IMG/VR virus record: IMGVR_UViG_3300025543_000039
Span: 1 to 52,064 of that record
Strand: one strand, 5' to 3'
Length of the DNA: 52,064 nt
From: a virus
In this document: piece by piece, positions 28,053 to 34,976 of the stretch
How the letters are laid out: the number at the start of each line of letters is the position of its first letter
Position numbering within the stretch: the first letter of the stretch is position 1
Position numbers and translations under genes: made by a program
The notes under the pieces: generated by a model
The model's database searches: none
Told to the model about the DNA's origin: nothing
Seen by the model: the letters and a program-made list of their open reading frames with translations, nothing else

Positions 28053-28724
28053 TCATTTCCTTTTTCTATGGTGTACACAAGTACTAACAGGACAAAAACC
28101 ACATAGCGGTCCTGAGATCGGGTTCCAAACTTTATTGTCCAACGCTGCTTCTAACCGTTCAAGTTCGGGCTTCATTACCTCAAGGTACGATGTTGTTAGA
28201 GTGTGCACATGATCTTTCTTAACAAAGTCCTTGCTTACTACAAATGCTAATGCTGATTTAATTTTACGTACTTTGGGGTAATGCAGGAACACAGCTGCGG
28301 CTAATAAATCTAACTGCTTAAGGTCTGCGTACTTTGCATTTTTGCTTGTCTTGTAATCTACTAACCATGCTAACTCTCCATCTATGATTACCAAGTCAGC
28401 GATACCGTGCCACCAATAGTCAGGCGCATCAAATGCACATGCTTTAAACTCCCCATCACGAACCGCTATACCTAACTCAATCTCGCAATACTTCTCTCCC
28501 GGTATCGTAATAAGTGCATCAAGTATGGGCTGCATGTATTTAAATTTCTCTGGTATGGGCGTACCATCGCGTACATAGTCCTCCGCTGCTTTATGTACAA
28601 GCTTACCGTAGTTGGCGGCTTCTCCTGCCTGATCAACAATATCCTTGGCTACCTTTAAGTGGTAGTATTTTTTAGGGCATTGCTGAAAAGTCTTTAGGCT
28701 ACTGTACGACCATTGTGCTTTCAT
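28053..28724 (-). CDS. Cas4/RecB-like PD-(D/E)XK nuclease with Fe-S-type cysteines
   Basis: 223 residues. The nuclease core is visible: H-G-I-A-D-L-V-I-I-D (Asp110), V-D-Y-K-T-S (Asp123, Lys125) and a following Q-L-D-L-L-A helix. Cys16 near the N-terminus and a C-terminal C-x2-C-x4-C (208, 211, 216) match the four-cysteine iron-sulphur arrangement of Cas4 and AddB. Such enzymes resect DNA ends in recombination. The start overlaps the stop of the DUF3310 gene by 4 nt. Confidence 0.85.
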   Translation of the reverse strand: MKAQWSYSSLKTFQQCPKKYYHLKVAKDIVDQAGEAANYGKLVHKAAEDYVRDGTPIPEKFKYMQPILDALITIPGEKYCEIELGIAVRDGEFKACAFDAPDYWWHGIADLVIIDGELAWLVDYKTSKNAKYADLKQLDLLAAAVFLHYPKVRKIKSALAFVVSKDFVKKDHVHTLTTSYLEVMKPELERLEAALDNKVWNPISGPLCGFCPVSTCVHHRKRK

Positions 28725-28996
28725 TTTTCATTTACCTCAGATACTTCAATTAACTTCTGTAAGTAGTGCTTAGCTTTATGTAAATCTTGTACACCGTTCT
28801 TTAACTTCCACCTACTTACGTACTTAATAATGTTACCTTCTAAATACCCAAGATCATTTGACAAGATGTAATCCCAAGGCTGTATAGCTTTATTTTTATA
28901 GTGATCCCCTCCAATCTGCCCACTATTTGCATCTTTATCCATACGTTGTCTAGTATCCTCAATCAGTTCATTCAATGTCTTTAGTGGGGGGTACAT
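28721..28996 (-). CDS. DUF3310 (SaV-like) protein
   Basis: 91 residues with the family core G-G-D-H-Y near residue 30, P-W-D-Y-I, and Y-L-E-G-N-I-I-K-Y-V-S-R-W-K followed by A-x-H-Y-L-Q-K-L. The family is widespread in phages; its function is unknown, though it is sometimes labelled nucleotide kinase without proof. The N-terminal 25 residues overlap the preceding gene by 29 nt. Confidence 0.85.
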   Translation of the reverse strand: MYPPLKTLNELIEDTRQRMDKDANSGQIGGDHYKNKAIQPWDYILSNDLGYLEGNIIKYVSRWKLKNGVQDLHKAKHYLQKLIEVSEVNEK

Positions 28997-29207
28997 TACT
29001 ACCTCTCTTATGTTTAGGTTTAATAGAAGCTATACCTACTTCTTCCGCTTCAGCTTCTGGTTCTGCATACTTTGCTTCAATCATAGCTTCCGCAAGTTCA
29101 TACGCCATTTTTGCCAGACGGTTGCGGTTATACCCCACTGATGCCTTAGATAGAATTCCTTGCATCGCAAGTCCTGCAAACAAGTCCCGCAAGTCTTCGT
29201 CATTCAT
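28968..29207 (-). CDS. Small conserved protein (L-R-D-x-F-A-G type), unknown function
   Basis: 79 residues. L-R-D-L-F-A-G-L-A-M-Q-G-I-L at the N-terminus, then a helix A-K-M-A-Y-E-L-A-E-A-M-I-E-A and a charged tail. The same theme (L-W-D-Y-Y-V-G-Q-A-L-A-G) occurs in the protein at 34588-34815, so the two are probably distant paralogs. The start overlaps the upstream stop by 4 nt. Confidence 0.7.
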   Translation of the reverse strand: MNDEDLRDLFAGLAMQGILSKASVGYNRNRLAKMAYELAEAMIEAKYAEPEAEAEEVGIASIKPKHKRGSNVPPTKDIE

Positions 29208-29518
29208 AGACTACCCTGTTTTTTTGAGTACTCTAGATCAAACAACTTTTGTAGCCCCGGCAATAACTCTTTTAATAATTGATTTCTTTTTATCCCTGAG
29301 GGCTTAGGTGCAATGTCATAAGCAGTTAAGATTCGCTTCATTACCTCATTAGTAAAAATATTTGGGTTAGGTATTCGTTTAAAGGGGTTAGCTAAATCTA
29401 CTTGATGTGTAAATAGCAAAACAGTCCACCTGTTGCCTCCTTCTTCTGTTAGTGTAAATTCTTCGGGGTTAGTTTCCCTACGTGCTAATAACAATTTTAC
29501 TCCCTTGTTCATCAACAT
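29204..29518 (-). CDS. Small protein paralogous to the one on the other side of the polymerase, unknown
   Basis: 104 residues. The N-terminal G-V-K-L-L-L-A-R-R-E-T-N-P-E-E-F closely matches G-V-K-I-L-L-Q-R-M-E-T-H-P-E-E-F of the protein at 31338-31682. Both are helical, about the same length, and together they flank the DNA polymerase gene. An overlap of 7 nt with the polymerase stop implies coupled translation. A polymerase accessory role is possible by position only. Confidence 0.7.
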   Translation of the reverse strand: MLMNKGVKLLLARRETNPEEFTLTEEGGNRWTVLLFTHQVDLANPFKRIPNPNIFTNEVMKRILTAYDIAPKPSGIKRNQLLKELLPGLQKLFDLEYSKKQGSL

Positions 29519-31341
29519 TCTCCATATGAACGCCCGTAACCGCTCTCACAGTTAAGGGGTAAATCTGACGCCCACAACGGGCGTGCTCGCATACATTTTT
29601 CTACATACTCTTGTGCTATTTTAACCTCATCAGCAGGGGCTACGATAGCAATAGCATCATGCACCGTCATAACAACTCTATACTTCTTAGCTATCTGTAA
29701 CATCTGCTCACCTATGATGATACGTGCTAAACCTTGGCAGAGATTCTCTACTACTTTACCACCGTATATCTTGTTAGGTATGATTGCTTTACCTCGTTTA
29801 GTATCGTACACGTACTGCTCAGTACCATCTTGTTCGTTAACTTGTTTACGTAAATTGGGGTACTTTATATATAACCCATTAGGCATACGAATACCTTTCC
29901 CCCCATCTACAACTACCACATCTAAACGACCTAAGTCGCTTGTTTTGTCATCTGCAATTGCGTTAAGTGCACGACCTGCTTGTCGCCATAGCTTCGGTAT
30001 CTCGGAGTACGTTTCCCTGTACACTTGTATGATACGTGCCGCTTCATCTGCCTCTACTGTTACGCCAAAGGTCTTAAGTTGGGCTTGAAACTTAACCGCA
30101 CCCATACCGTACCCTGCACCTAAAATTGTCACCTTGCCTACAAACCTCTGTTCCTTAGTTACTTCTTCTTCTAGCACTCCGTATATGTTTGCCGCCATGA
30201 TTTTGTATACGTCTTCACCATTTTCAAATGCCGTAACTAAATCATCTTGCCCAGCTAACCAAGCTACAGTACGTGCTTCAATCTGTGATGAATCTGAATC
30301 GACCATCATAAAACCATCAGGTGCAAGTATGGCTTCCTTTAACAACGACCCACGTTTAAGGTTCTGCAAGTTGATCTTATCGTCACCACCCCAACGCCCA
30401 GTATGTGCAGCGTAATACCTCAAGGGGATAGGTAACTTACCTCGCTTGTGTATATCAATAAACCTCTGTGTCCTTGTCTCTTCTTGCGTAGACTTAAGCC
30501 CTAACCTAGCAGCTACTAATACTTGTACTAATGGGTTATCGTGCTCCGCTAGTTCTTTAAACCCCTCATCAGTTTTAGAAAACGCCCATGCTTCCTTACC
30601 AGTAATATTGCTAATCTTACGTGGGGGCTCAACACCTATTGCAACAAGTAACTCAGCAAACTTATTGTTACTCATCAACTCACTGCGGTCTTGCATATTG
30701 ACGGTAGTCAGTAGGTTCGCCTTTATGTTTTGTTGCTCTGATAAGTGTGACTCTAAAATCTTCGGTTCTAACTCTAGCACTGGTTCACTGTACATGCGTA
30801 TGGTTAAATCAATCAACCTTAACTCTGATTGTGGAAACCCGGGGGACATACAATTAAACAACTTATATGTTAGCTCCGCATCATTTTCACAGTACCCACC
30901 ATATGCATCTAAGTCTTCAGTAGTGAAGTCTAGCCTACCTTTACCTAGTGCTCTAAGAACTTCTGTGCCTTTCTGCCCAAGCCCATAATGCTCCGTAAGT
31001 TTAGCAAGGCTTCCACCAACTTCAGTACTGTGAATAGCACGAGCCATACAAAGTGTATCAAGCCAACCACGAGGGGTAATCCCGAAATGCCAACTAAGAA
31101 TTGCGGCATCAAACATAGCGTTGTGGGCAAGTGCGAGGTTGTCTTCAAAAGCAAACCCCTCAAGGAACTTCTTAATCTCCGCATCAGGACCTGAAAACCA
31201 TTCTGCTTTATCATCATTAACCTTTACTGCTACACCAATAACTTCAAATTGTTTCCCTCTTACATACTCCTCCGTTGTCATCTTCGACAGGCTGTAAGTC
31301 TGTGAGTAGTACGTTTCAAAATCTAATGTAATTATGTTCAT
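29512..31341 (-). CDS. DNA polymerase family A (T7-like) with 3'-5' exonuclease
   Basis: 609 residues. Exonuclease motif I L-D-F-E-T (Asp7, Glu9), exo II A-H-N-A-M-F-D (about 73-79), and exo III Y-G-G-Y-C-E-N-D-A (about 147-155). Polymerase motif A D-S-D-S-S-Q-I-E-A-R (about 345-354) and motif C M-T-V-H-D-A-I (about 558-564) supply the catalytic aspartates; a motif B-like K-V-x-I-L-G-A-G-Y-G-M-G lies between. Replicative polymerase of the phage. Flanked by two small paralogous genes, all with overlapping starts. Confidence 0.93.
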   Translation of the reverse strand: MNIITLDFETYYSQTYSLSKMTTEEYVRGKQFEVIGVAVKVNDDKAEWFSGPDAEIKKFLEGFAFEDNLALAHNAMFDAAILSWHFGITPRGWLDTLCMARAIHSTEVGGSLAKLTEHYGLGQKGTEVLRALGKGRLDFTTEDLDAYGGYCENDAELTYKLFNCMSPGFPQSELRLIDLTIRMYSEPVLELEPKILESHLSEQQNIKANLLTTVNMQDRSELMSNNKFAELLVAIGVEPPRKISNITGKEAWAFSKTDEGFKELAEHDNPLVQVLVAARLGLKSTQEETRTQRFIDIHKRGKLPIPLRYYAAHTGRWGGDDKINLQNLKRGSLLKEAILAPDGFMMVDSDSSQIEARTVAWLAGQDDLVTAFENGEDVYKIMAANIYGVLEEEVTKEQRFVGKVTILGAGYGMGAVKFQAQLKTFGVTVEADEAARIIQVYRETYSEIPKLWRQAGRALNAIADDKTSDLGRLDVVVVDGGKGIRMPNGLYIKYPNLRKQVNEQDGTEQYVYDTKRGKAIIPNKIYGGKVVENLCQGLARIIIGEQMLQIAKKYRVVMTVHDAIAIVAPADEVKIAQEYVEKCMRARPLWASDLPLNCESGYGRSYGEC

Positions 31342-31682
31342 ATGGTTGCTGCCACTTTAGTGTCGTACAAACTTCTAGGGCTGCTTATGTACGATGATAG
31401 TTTTTTATCTAGAATATTACGCATAACATAGTCGTCAAACATTTTTCTCCTAACCTTTTTATACCCCTCAAACAGTGCATCTGCTTCAGCATCGGTAAGA
31501 AAAAATATACCCTCTTGCATTGTTTGGGGGTTAAGTTTTGTGGCTACTACTGAACTGATTAACGAATGCCAAATTGTTGGAGATATGATTGTACGTGAAG
31601 CAGTGTCTGAGTAAAATTCTTCGGGGTGAGTCTCCATACGCTGTAGTAATATTTTTACTCCCGTACTAAACTCTTCTTTCAT
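31338..31682 (-). CDS. Small protein paralogous to the one at 29204-29518, unknown
   Basis: 114 residues; shares the N-terminal G-V-K-x-L-L-x-R-x-E-T-x-P-E-E-F block with its paralog but differs downstream, with an F-F-L-T-D-A-E-A-D-A-L-F segment. It overlaps both the VRR-NUC gene and the polymerase gene by 4 nt, so it is made together with them. Confidence 0.7.
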   Translation of the reverse strand: MKEEFSTGVKILLQRMETHPEEFYSDTASRTIISPTIWHSLISSVVATKLNPQTMQEGIFFLTDAEADALFEGYKKVRRKMFDDYVMRNILDKKLSSYISSPRSLYDTKVAATI

Positions 31683-31972
31683 GTTAGTAGTTCCTTTATC
31701 GTGTTACCTAACAATGTTAGGTTTTCCTCGTTTATTATTAAAGCCACACCCCCTGCTGTTTTTATAGCCGCTAACTCTCTGTCTTGTAGGGCTGTAGTTT
31801 TACCTTTACCCGCCTTACATTCAATCGCAAGAAACCTACCTTTAGCGCAACATATGATGTCGGGTATACCTGCTCTACCCATGCCATTCGCTACTGGGAA
31901 AAAGTAATACACACCAACTTCTTTTAGTAGCGCGGTGCACTTAGCTTTTACTTTGGATTCAGGGGTAGCCAT
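31679..31972 (-). CDS. VRR-NUC domain nuclease
   Basis: 97 residues, a complete stand-alone VRR-NUC: E-S-K-V-K-A-K, then G-R-A-G-I-P-D-I-I-C-C (catalytic Asp), F-L-A-I-E-C-K-A-G (Glu and Lys) and a final helix. The family cuts branched DNA such as Holliday junctions and is common beside phage polymerases. A promoter lies just upstream (31979-32007), so this gene starts the polymerase operon. Confidence 0.88.
   Translation of the reverse strand: MATPESKVKAKCTALLKEVGVYYFFPVANGMGRAGIPDIICCAKGRFLAIECKAGKGKTTALQDRELAAIKTAGGVALIINEENLTLLGNTIKELLT
31708..31720. promoter_or_regulatory. In-gene palindrome CTAACA-A-TGTTAG
   Basis: A 13-bp perfect odd palindrome with the same arms as the intergenic operators but a 1-nt centre, inside the VRR-NUC coding sequence. 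Three more occur at 36480, 39458 and 40707. Operator function is inference. Confidence 0.4.
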
Positions 31973-31978
31973 ATGTTT

Positions 31979-32007
31979 ACTATATTCCTATTTTTATACA
32001 TTGTCAA
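31979..32007 (-). promoter_or_regulatory. Sigma70-type promoter (leftward) of the polymerase operon
   Basis: -35 TTGACA (32007-32002), 17-bp spacer, -10 TATAGT (31984-31979). It lies so close to the VRR-NUC start (31972) that the leader is short: the predicted start point is at or inside the first codon. A leaderless or very short-leader transcript is therefore expected, unless it mainly serves the second gene. Confidence 0.75.
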
Positions 32008-32027
32008 GTAATTAAACGTAAATAAAT

Positions 32028-32078
32028 GGGGGGTTAAATGGGGGGTTAAATGGGGGGTTAGTATATTACACGCCCCCC
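32028..32078. repeat. Three G6 tracts in 12-bp tandem repeat, with one C6 tract
   Basis: G6 runs at 32028-32033, 32040-32045 and 32052-32057 are separated by TTAAAT; a C6 run lies at 32073-32078. On the + strand the G runs could form a quadruplex; on either strand one C6 or G6 run could pair with any of the three. It sits between the RHH gene and the promoter at 31979-32007, marking an operon boundary. Confidence 0.8.
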
Positions 32079-32102
32079 GTCGTGGGCATTGAGAGAGTAG
32101 AT

Positions 32103-32136
32103 GTTAAGTGCGCTTTCGCATTTGTCTAGACTTAAC
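32103..32136. other. Inverted repeat in the 32.0-32.2 kb gap
   Basis: GTTAAGT (32103-32109) and ACTTAAC (32130-32136) form a 7-bp stem, with a second small TGCG/CGCA stem inside. The rest of the 223-bp gap (31973-32195) holds the G-tract repeat and the promoter; no gene is seen. The hairpin is downstream of the RHH gene stop, so it may protect or end that transcript. Confidence 0.4.
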
Positions 32137-32195
32137 ACCCCATCGTTAACCGCATATACAAGATGGCTTCACGACGAATCAATTACACTAGACGC

Positions 32196-32399
32196 TCATA
32201 GAAAAAGGTCAAGCTGCTTTGGTTTGTTTGTTTCCATATGCTCTTTTAAGATATTACGCATCACAGCTTGCATTGTATTCGGGTACTGCGTACGATAATA
32301 ATTCAACACCTCTGGCTCTAACCTAATGCTAGTGCAAAACATAGCTGGTTTAACTGCCTTACCACGACCTTTACGTACTTGTTTAGTTTCAGTATTCAT
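32196..32399 (-). CDS. Small ribbon-helix-helix-like DNA-binding protein
   Basis: 67 residues from the ATG at 32399, which overlaps the upstream stop (ATGA) and has GGCGGAAAA in front. A basic N-terminus (R-K-G-R-G-K-A-V-K) leads to S-I-R-L-E-P-E-V-L-N-Y-Y-R, the strand and first helix of MetJ/Arc or BrnA-type repressors, and a second helix Q-A-V-M-R-N-I-L. Proteins of this type bind short inverted repeats, so it is a fair candidate for the CTAACA operators. No toxin gene is adjacent. Confidence 0.65.
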   Translation of the reverse strand: MNTETKQVRKGRGKAVKPAMFCTSIRLEPEVLNYYRTQYPNTMQAVMRNILKEHMETNKPKQLDLFL

Positions 32400-32605
32400 T
32401 TTTCCGCCTTGGCTTCTCGCCACCCTGTTCGGTACCCACATTCAAATGCTTTACGTAGTGTAGTAATAGCAAGCATATCAGCAGATTGCGATGCTATAAA
32501 CTCAGCCGTTGCTACGTGTGCACGTCTTAAATCAATAAGTTCTATGTTTAATTTTTGCCTGTTGAGTCGTGCTTCCAGTTCTTCAAACGCTTCGTCTTCA
32601 GTCAT
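32396..32605 (-). CDS. Small helical protein, unknown function
   Basis: 69 residues, charged, with a coiled-coil N-terminal half and a C-terminal A-F-E-C-G-Y-R-T-G-W-R-E-A. The same F-x-x-G-x-x-x-G/A-W ending recurs in the 52-residue protein at 37717-37875. Stop overlaps the RHH start, so they are coupled. Confidence 0.6.
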   Translation of the reverse strand: MTEDEAFEELEARLNRQKLNIELIDLRRAHVATAEFIASQSADMLAITTLRKAFECGYRTGWREAKAEK

Positions 32606-32616
32606 GTACGCTGCTC

Positions 32617-32865
32617 CTATGGTTTGTATTTACGTTCTTGCCAAAACTGCATAGTTTTACCTTCTTTTTTAGTCGTAACCCAATCTAAATCATATACTGG
32701 TATAGCTTTTTCTGTCTTATATTGGGCGGTAGTCAACGGCACTGCGCTTACCCAAATTTTCATAAACGCATCTTTAAGATTCGCAGTGGAGAACCGTGCC
32801 ACAACCCACTCGTTATTAAAACCGTACCCACCTTCTTCATACCTTATATATTTTAAGTAGTGCAT
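32617..32865 (-). CDS. Small protein, unknown function
   Basis: 82 residues, aromatic-rich, starting behind AGGAGAGAG. No motif recognised. In-frame, well-spaced start and the tight operon support it as real. Confidence 0.6.
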   Translation of the reverse strand: MHYLKYIRYEEGGYGFNNEWVVARFSTANLKDAFMKIWVSAVPLTTAQYKTEKAIPVYDLDWVTTKKEGKTMQFWQERKYKP

Positions 32866-32874
32866 TTCTCTCTC

Positions 32875-33144
32875 CTAGTCGTTGCCACACATATCTTTTG
32901 TATCTCTAACCCATTCCTTTAGTTCTCCCACAACCTCCACTTCGGCTTCTGTTTCGATCCATACCCGTGCACCACACGACAACGGTTTATCGGCACTGTA
33001 CACCACCCTACTGTTGCCCTTTATGATTACTTCATGTGCGTAAGTATTGCTTTTGTACGTCTTAACCGTCAACACAGGATCGTTCGTACCTTCCTTAGCA
33101 TTCTTCTTAATAATGTGTTGATTGACGTGAATAATTGTTTTCAT
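32875..33144 (-). CDS. Small beta-rich protein, unknown function
   Basis: 89 residues. The strand pattern (V-L-T-V-K-T-Y-K-S-N-T-Y, V-V-Y-S, A-R-V-W-I-E-T-E-A-E-V-E-V) suggests a small beta domain. It starts behind AAGGAGAGAG. No known family recognised. Confidence 0.65.
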   Translation of the reverse strand: MKTIIHVNQHIIKKNAKEGTNDPVLTVKTYKSNTYAHEVIIKGNSRVVYSADKPLSCGARVWIETEAEVEVVGELKEWVRDTKDMCGND

Positions 33145-33165
33145 TTCTCTCTCCTTATGTTTACG

Positions 33166-33222
33166 TTACTTAACTTTATAACTATATTTTAAGAACATGT
33201 TTATAGCTGCGACATATTTCAT
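33166..33222 (-). CDS. Possible 18-residue peptide
   Basis: ATG at 33222 overlaps the stop of the 29-residue gene (ATGA) and has AAGGAGAA upstream. Encodes a basic, aromatic 18-mer ending before the next gene's leader. The ribosome site is good, but such a short frame may be chance. Confidence 0.35.
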   Translation of the reverse strand: MKYVAAINMFLKYSYKVK

Positions 33223-33308
33223 GTGTTCTTCTCCTTTAGTTTGGCTTCTATGGCACGGGCAAAAACCATTTCGTCATACCCTTTATTCCACCAGTCGTCA
33301 AAATTCAT
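33219..33308 (-). CDS. 29-residue microprotein
   Basis: Starts with an ATGA overlap on the upstream stop at 33305-33307 and ends at 33219. The N-terminus is M-N-F-D-D-W-W-N-K-G-Y-D-E-M-V-F. The D-D-W-W-x-K-G-Y pattern with an amphipathic helix behind it looks non-random. Function unknown. Confidence 0.55.
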   Translation of the reverse strand: MNFDDWWNKGYDEMVFARAIEAKLKEKNT

Positions 33309-33529
33309 TCTTCCATTTTAAAATGATCTTTAATAACTTTATGTATTAAGTAGCTACGATCCGCTCGCGCCAGTAAATAGTTACGGGAAAGATTAGCACA
33401 CTCCATAATAATCAACTCCGCAAACCTCTGAATCATAAAATCATTTAATTTATAAACCTTGTCGCTTGGCACATCAGCACTTTCATCAAAAAAAGCTTTG
33501 ATAATAAGTTTTTCAATTACGTCATTCAT
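33305..33529 (-). CDS. Small conserved protein (F-A-E-L-I-I-x-E-C-A type)
   Basis: 74 residues, helical. The segment M-I-Q-R-F-A-E-L-I-I-M-E-C-A is found in many small phage proteins of unknown role. Overlaps the upstream gene by 8 nt and the 29-residue gene by 4 nt. Confidence 0.65.
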   Translation of the reverse strand: MNDVIEKLIIKAFFDESADVPSDKVYKLNDFMIQRFAELIIMECANLSRNYLLARADRSYLIHKVIKDHFKMEE

Positions 33530-33746
33530 TGTTCTTCTCCTCCTGAACCTCTAATATAAAACGGGCTATGTGAATTGCTAAATCAGGATCTATACCCGCC
33601 CCAATAAATCTACCTTCTTTATCGGTTTGACAAGACACCGCAACAGCAATTGTTTCTGCTAGCCATTCGTCTGAAGCCATAGATAATCGCGCAAGTGCTT
33701 GAATGGCTTCTTTCTTACGTAGTCTAAGCATTTCTGTATCTTTCAT
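33522..33746 (-). CDS. Small helical protein, unknown function
   Basis: 74 residues from the ATG at 33746, which overlaps the stop of the wHTH gene (TAATG); an in-frame GTG/ATG 15 nt earlier is less likely. Helical with A-I-H-I-A-R-F-I-L-E-V-Q near the end. No family recognised. Confidence 0.6.
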   Translation of the reverse strand: MKDTEMLRLRKKEAIQALARLSMASDEWLAETIAVAVSCQTDKEGRFIGAGIDPDLAIHIARFILEVQEEKNNE

Positions 33747-34168
33747 TACTTCTTCCCCCAAACTTTACGCTTTTGCTTCAGCACTTTATGTGGGTCTATA
33801 TCTAAAACCCTTATACTGCGGGTATATTTCCTAGAAAAGTCTTCTACACTAACGCCCTGCTCTTGTAGCTGTAATGCTAACTCCTTAGTCCTACCAAACG
33901 GGTCGTGTGCCATCAAAGGGTTCATAAAGGGGGCATCGCCCCCCCATGCATGTGCGGTTTCCAAATTACTAAGTAGGAATACTTTATGCCGAACGCCAGA
34001 ACCCTTTGTAAGCCTCGATACAACATGCCCAGATTTACATAAAGACGCCATAGCTCTATGGGCTGGCGATATACTTATACCAAACTTCCAACATATATCG
34101 TTAATACTACGTGGTTCAGTGCAATACTTAGCTACTGCTTGCTTGTCTAAGGTTGACGTTCTTGGCAT
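33746..34168 (-). CDS. Winged-helix DNA-binding protein
   Basis: 140 residues from the ATG at 34168, preceded by AAGGAGAATGCC; longer frames start inside the upstream gene. Residues about 12-62 fit a wHTH: R-S-I-N-D-I-C-W-K-F-G-I-S, then P-A-H-R-A-M-A-S-L as recognition helix and a wing with G-S-G-V-R-H-K-V-F-L. The C-terminal half is helical and charged. It could be an early transcription regulator. Confidence 0.65.
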   Translation of the reverse strand: MPRTSTLDKQAVAKYCTEPRSINDICWKFGISISPAHRAMASLCKSGHVVSRLTKGSGVRHKVFLLSNLETAHAWGGDAPFMNPLMAHDPFGRTKELALQLQEQGVSVEDFSRKYTRSIRVLDIDPHKVLKQKRKVWGKK

Positions 34169-34178
34169 GGCATTCTCC

Positions 34179-34352
34179 TTAATGCGATTTAGTAACGAGC
34201 GACTTGTAGTAACTCCACTTATCCATATACACCTGCTGTTCACTAGGGGGCACCCACCCCTTGCGTCTGAACGTAGCTAACACATCAGTAGATGCCGCTT
34301 GGGTGTAGGGCTCGTGGTCAAACGTTGTCGTTATGTTGTCTTCTTGTTGCAT
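34179..34352 (-). CDS. Small conserved protein with G-W-V-P-P-S-E motif
   Basis: 57 residues from the ATG at 34352, behind AAAGGAGAAAGTC. T-F-R-R-K-G-W-V-P-P-S-E followed by a helix is a motif seen in small phage proteins of unknown function. Located in the microprotein run. Confidence 0.65.
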   Translation of the reverse strand: MQQEDNITTTFDHEPYTQAASTDVLATFRRKGWVPPSEQQVYMDKWSYYKSLVTKSH

Positions 34353-34375
34353 GACTTTCTCCTTTGGGTAGTGCA

Positions 34376-34591
34376 TTACTTAGATTTTTTATACATTGTT
34401 CTATATAGAAATTCTTCTACAGGTATTGCGCCTAACTTATTTAGTATGCTCTCGCTTATAGGTAAATCTTGTTTTGTAATTCCCGGGTATGCAAACCCCG
34501 AATATTTGCTATGTGGAACGTATGTAATACCGCTTAGTCTGTAGCATTTAACTGGGTTGCGTTCAGCGATATCAAATATTAGCTTGCTCAT
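34376..34591 (-). CDS. Small protein, unknown function
   Basis: 71 residues with a good AAAGGAGAATCAAC leader. Basic C-terminus (Y-K-K-S-K). Overlaps the upstream gene's end by 4 nt. No motif recognised. Confidence 0.6.
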   Translation of the reverse strand: MSKLIFDIAERNPVKCYRLSGITYVPHSKYSGFAYPGITKQDLPISESILNKLGAIPVEEFLYRTMYKKSK

Positions 34592-34815
34592 GTTGATTCT
34601 CCTTTTGGTTTTTGGTCTGCTGTTAATATGTCTTGCCGCTTTTTAATGATTATGCTTGCTCGTGCCATAGCGTCATTAAATCCTGCACCACCTGCTAGCG
34701 CTTGCCCTACGTAGTAGTCCCACAACGTCATGCCTTCAAACCTGAATGTGTTGTCATCTAAAGACGCACCGTTTAATGTTGGGTACGCAGGACCTCCTGA
34801 CTTTGATAGTTCCAT
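34588..34815 (-). CDS. Small conserved protein (G-G-P-A-Y-P / W-D-Y-Y-V-G type)
   Basis: 75 residues from the ATG at 34815, preceded by AAGGAGAAAGCAT. S-G-G-P-A-Y-P near the N-terminus, then G-M-T-L-W-D-Y-Y-V-G-Q-A-L-A-G, a widely occurring small phage family of unknown function. Shares the second motif with the protein at 28968-29207. Confidence 0.7.
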   Translation of the reverse strand: MELSKSGGPAYPTLNGASLDDNTFRFEGMTLWDYYVGQALAGGAGFNDAMARASIIIKKRQDILTADQKPKGEST

Positions 34816-34826
34816 ATGCTTTCTCC

Positions 34827-34976
34827 TTAATAGCAAGTTGTTGTGCAGTTGCCTGAGTAGCAACACGTTGTACATACGATAGTCCTACCATCAATGAATG
34901 TAGTGCTGGTAACACACGCCGCATATACCGCTGTCGATACAGCCATAGCTGCTATAGCTAAAATTACTTTCTTCAT
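34827..34976 (-). CDS. 49-residue Cys-rich secreted peptide with signal sequence
   Basis: The frame starts at 34976 with an ATGA overlap on the upstream stop and ends at 34827. Residues 1-19 form a clear Sec signal (M-K-K, a hydrophobic I-L-A-I-A-A core, then V-Y-A as cleavage site). The 30-residue mature part has six cysteines, including C-T-T-C-C-Y and N-C-T-T-T-C-Y, and many Thr. It would reach the periplasm and form disulphides there. A role in superinfection exclusion or envelope change is possible but not shown. Confidence 0.7.
   Translation of the reverse strand: MKKVILAIAAMAVSTAVYAACVTSTTFIDGRTIVCTTCCYSGNCTTTCY

Noticed and set aside
32103-32136. tRNA-like hairpin
   Set aside because: Only one and a half stems can be drawn; no cloverleaf, anticodon arm or acceptor stem is visible.
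32101-32298. 65-codon + strand frame with a GAGAGAG stretch in front
   Set aside because: It runs antisense through the RHH gene, which has a better start and a recognisable fold; the composition is typical of a shadow frame.
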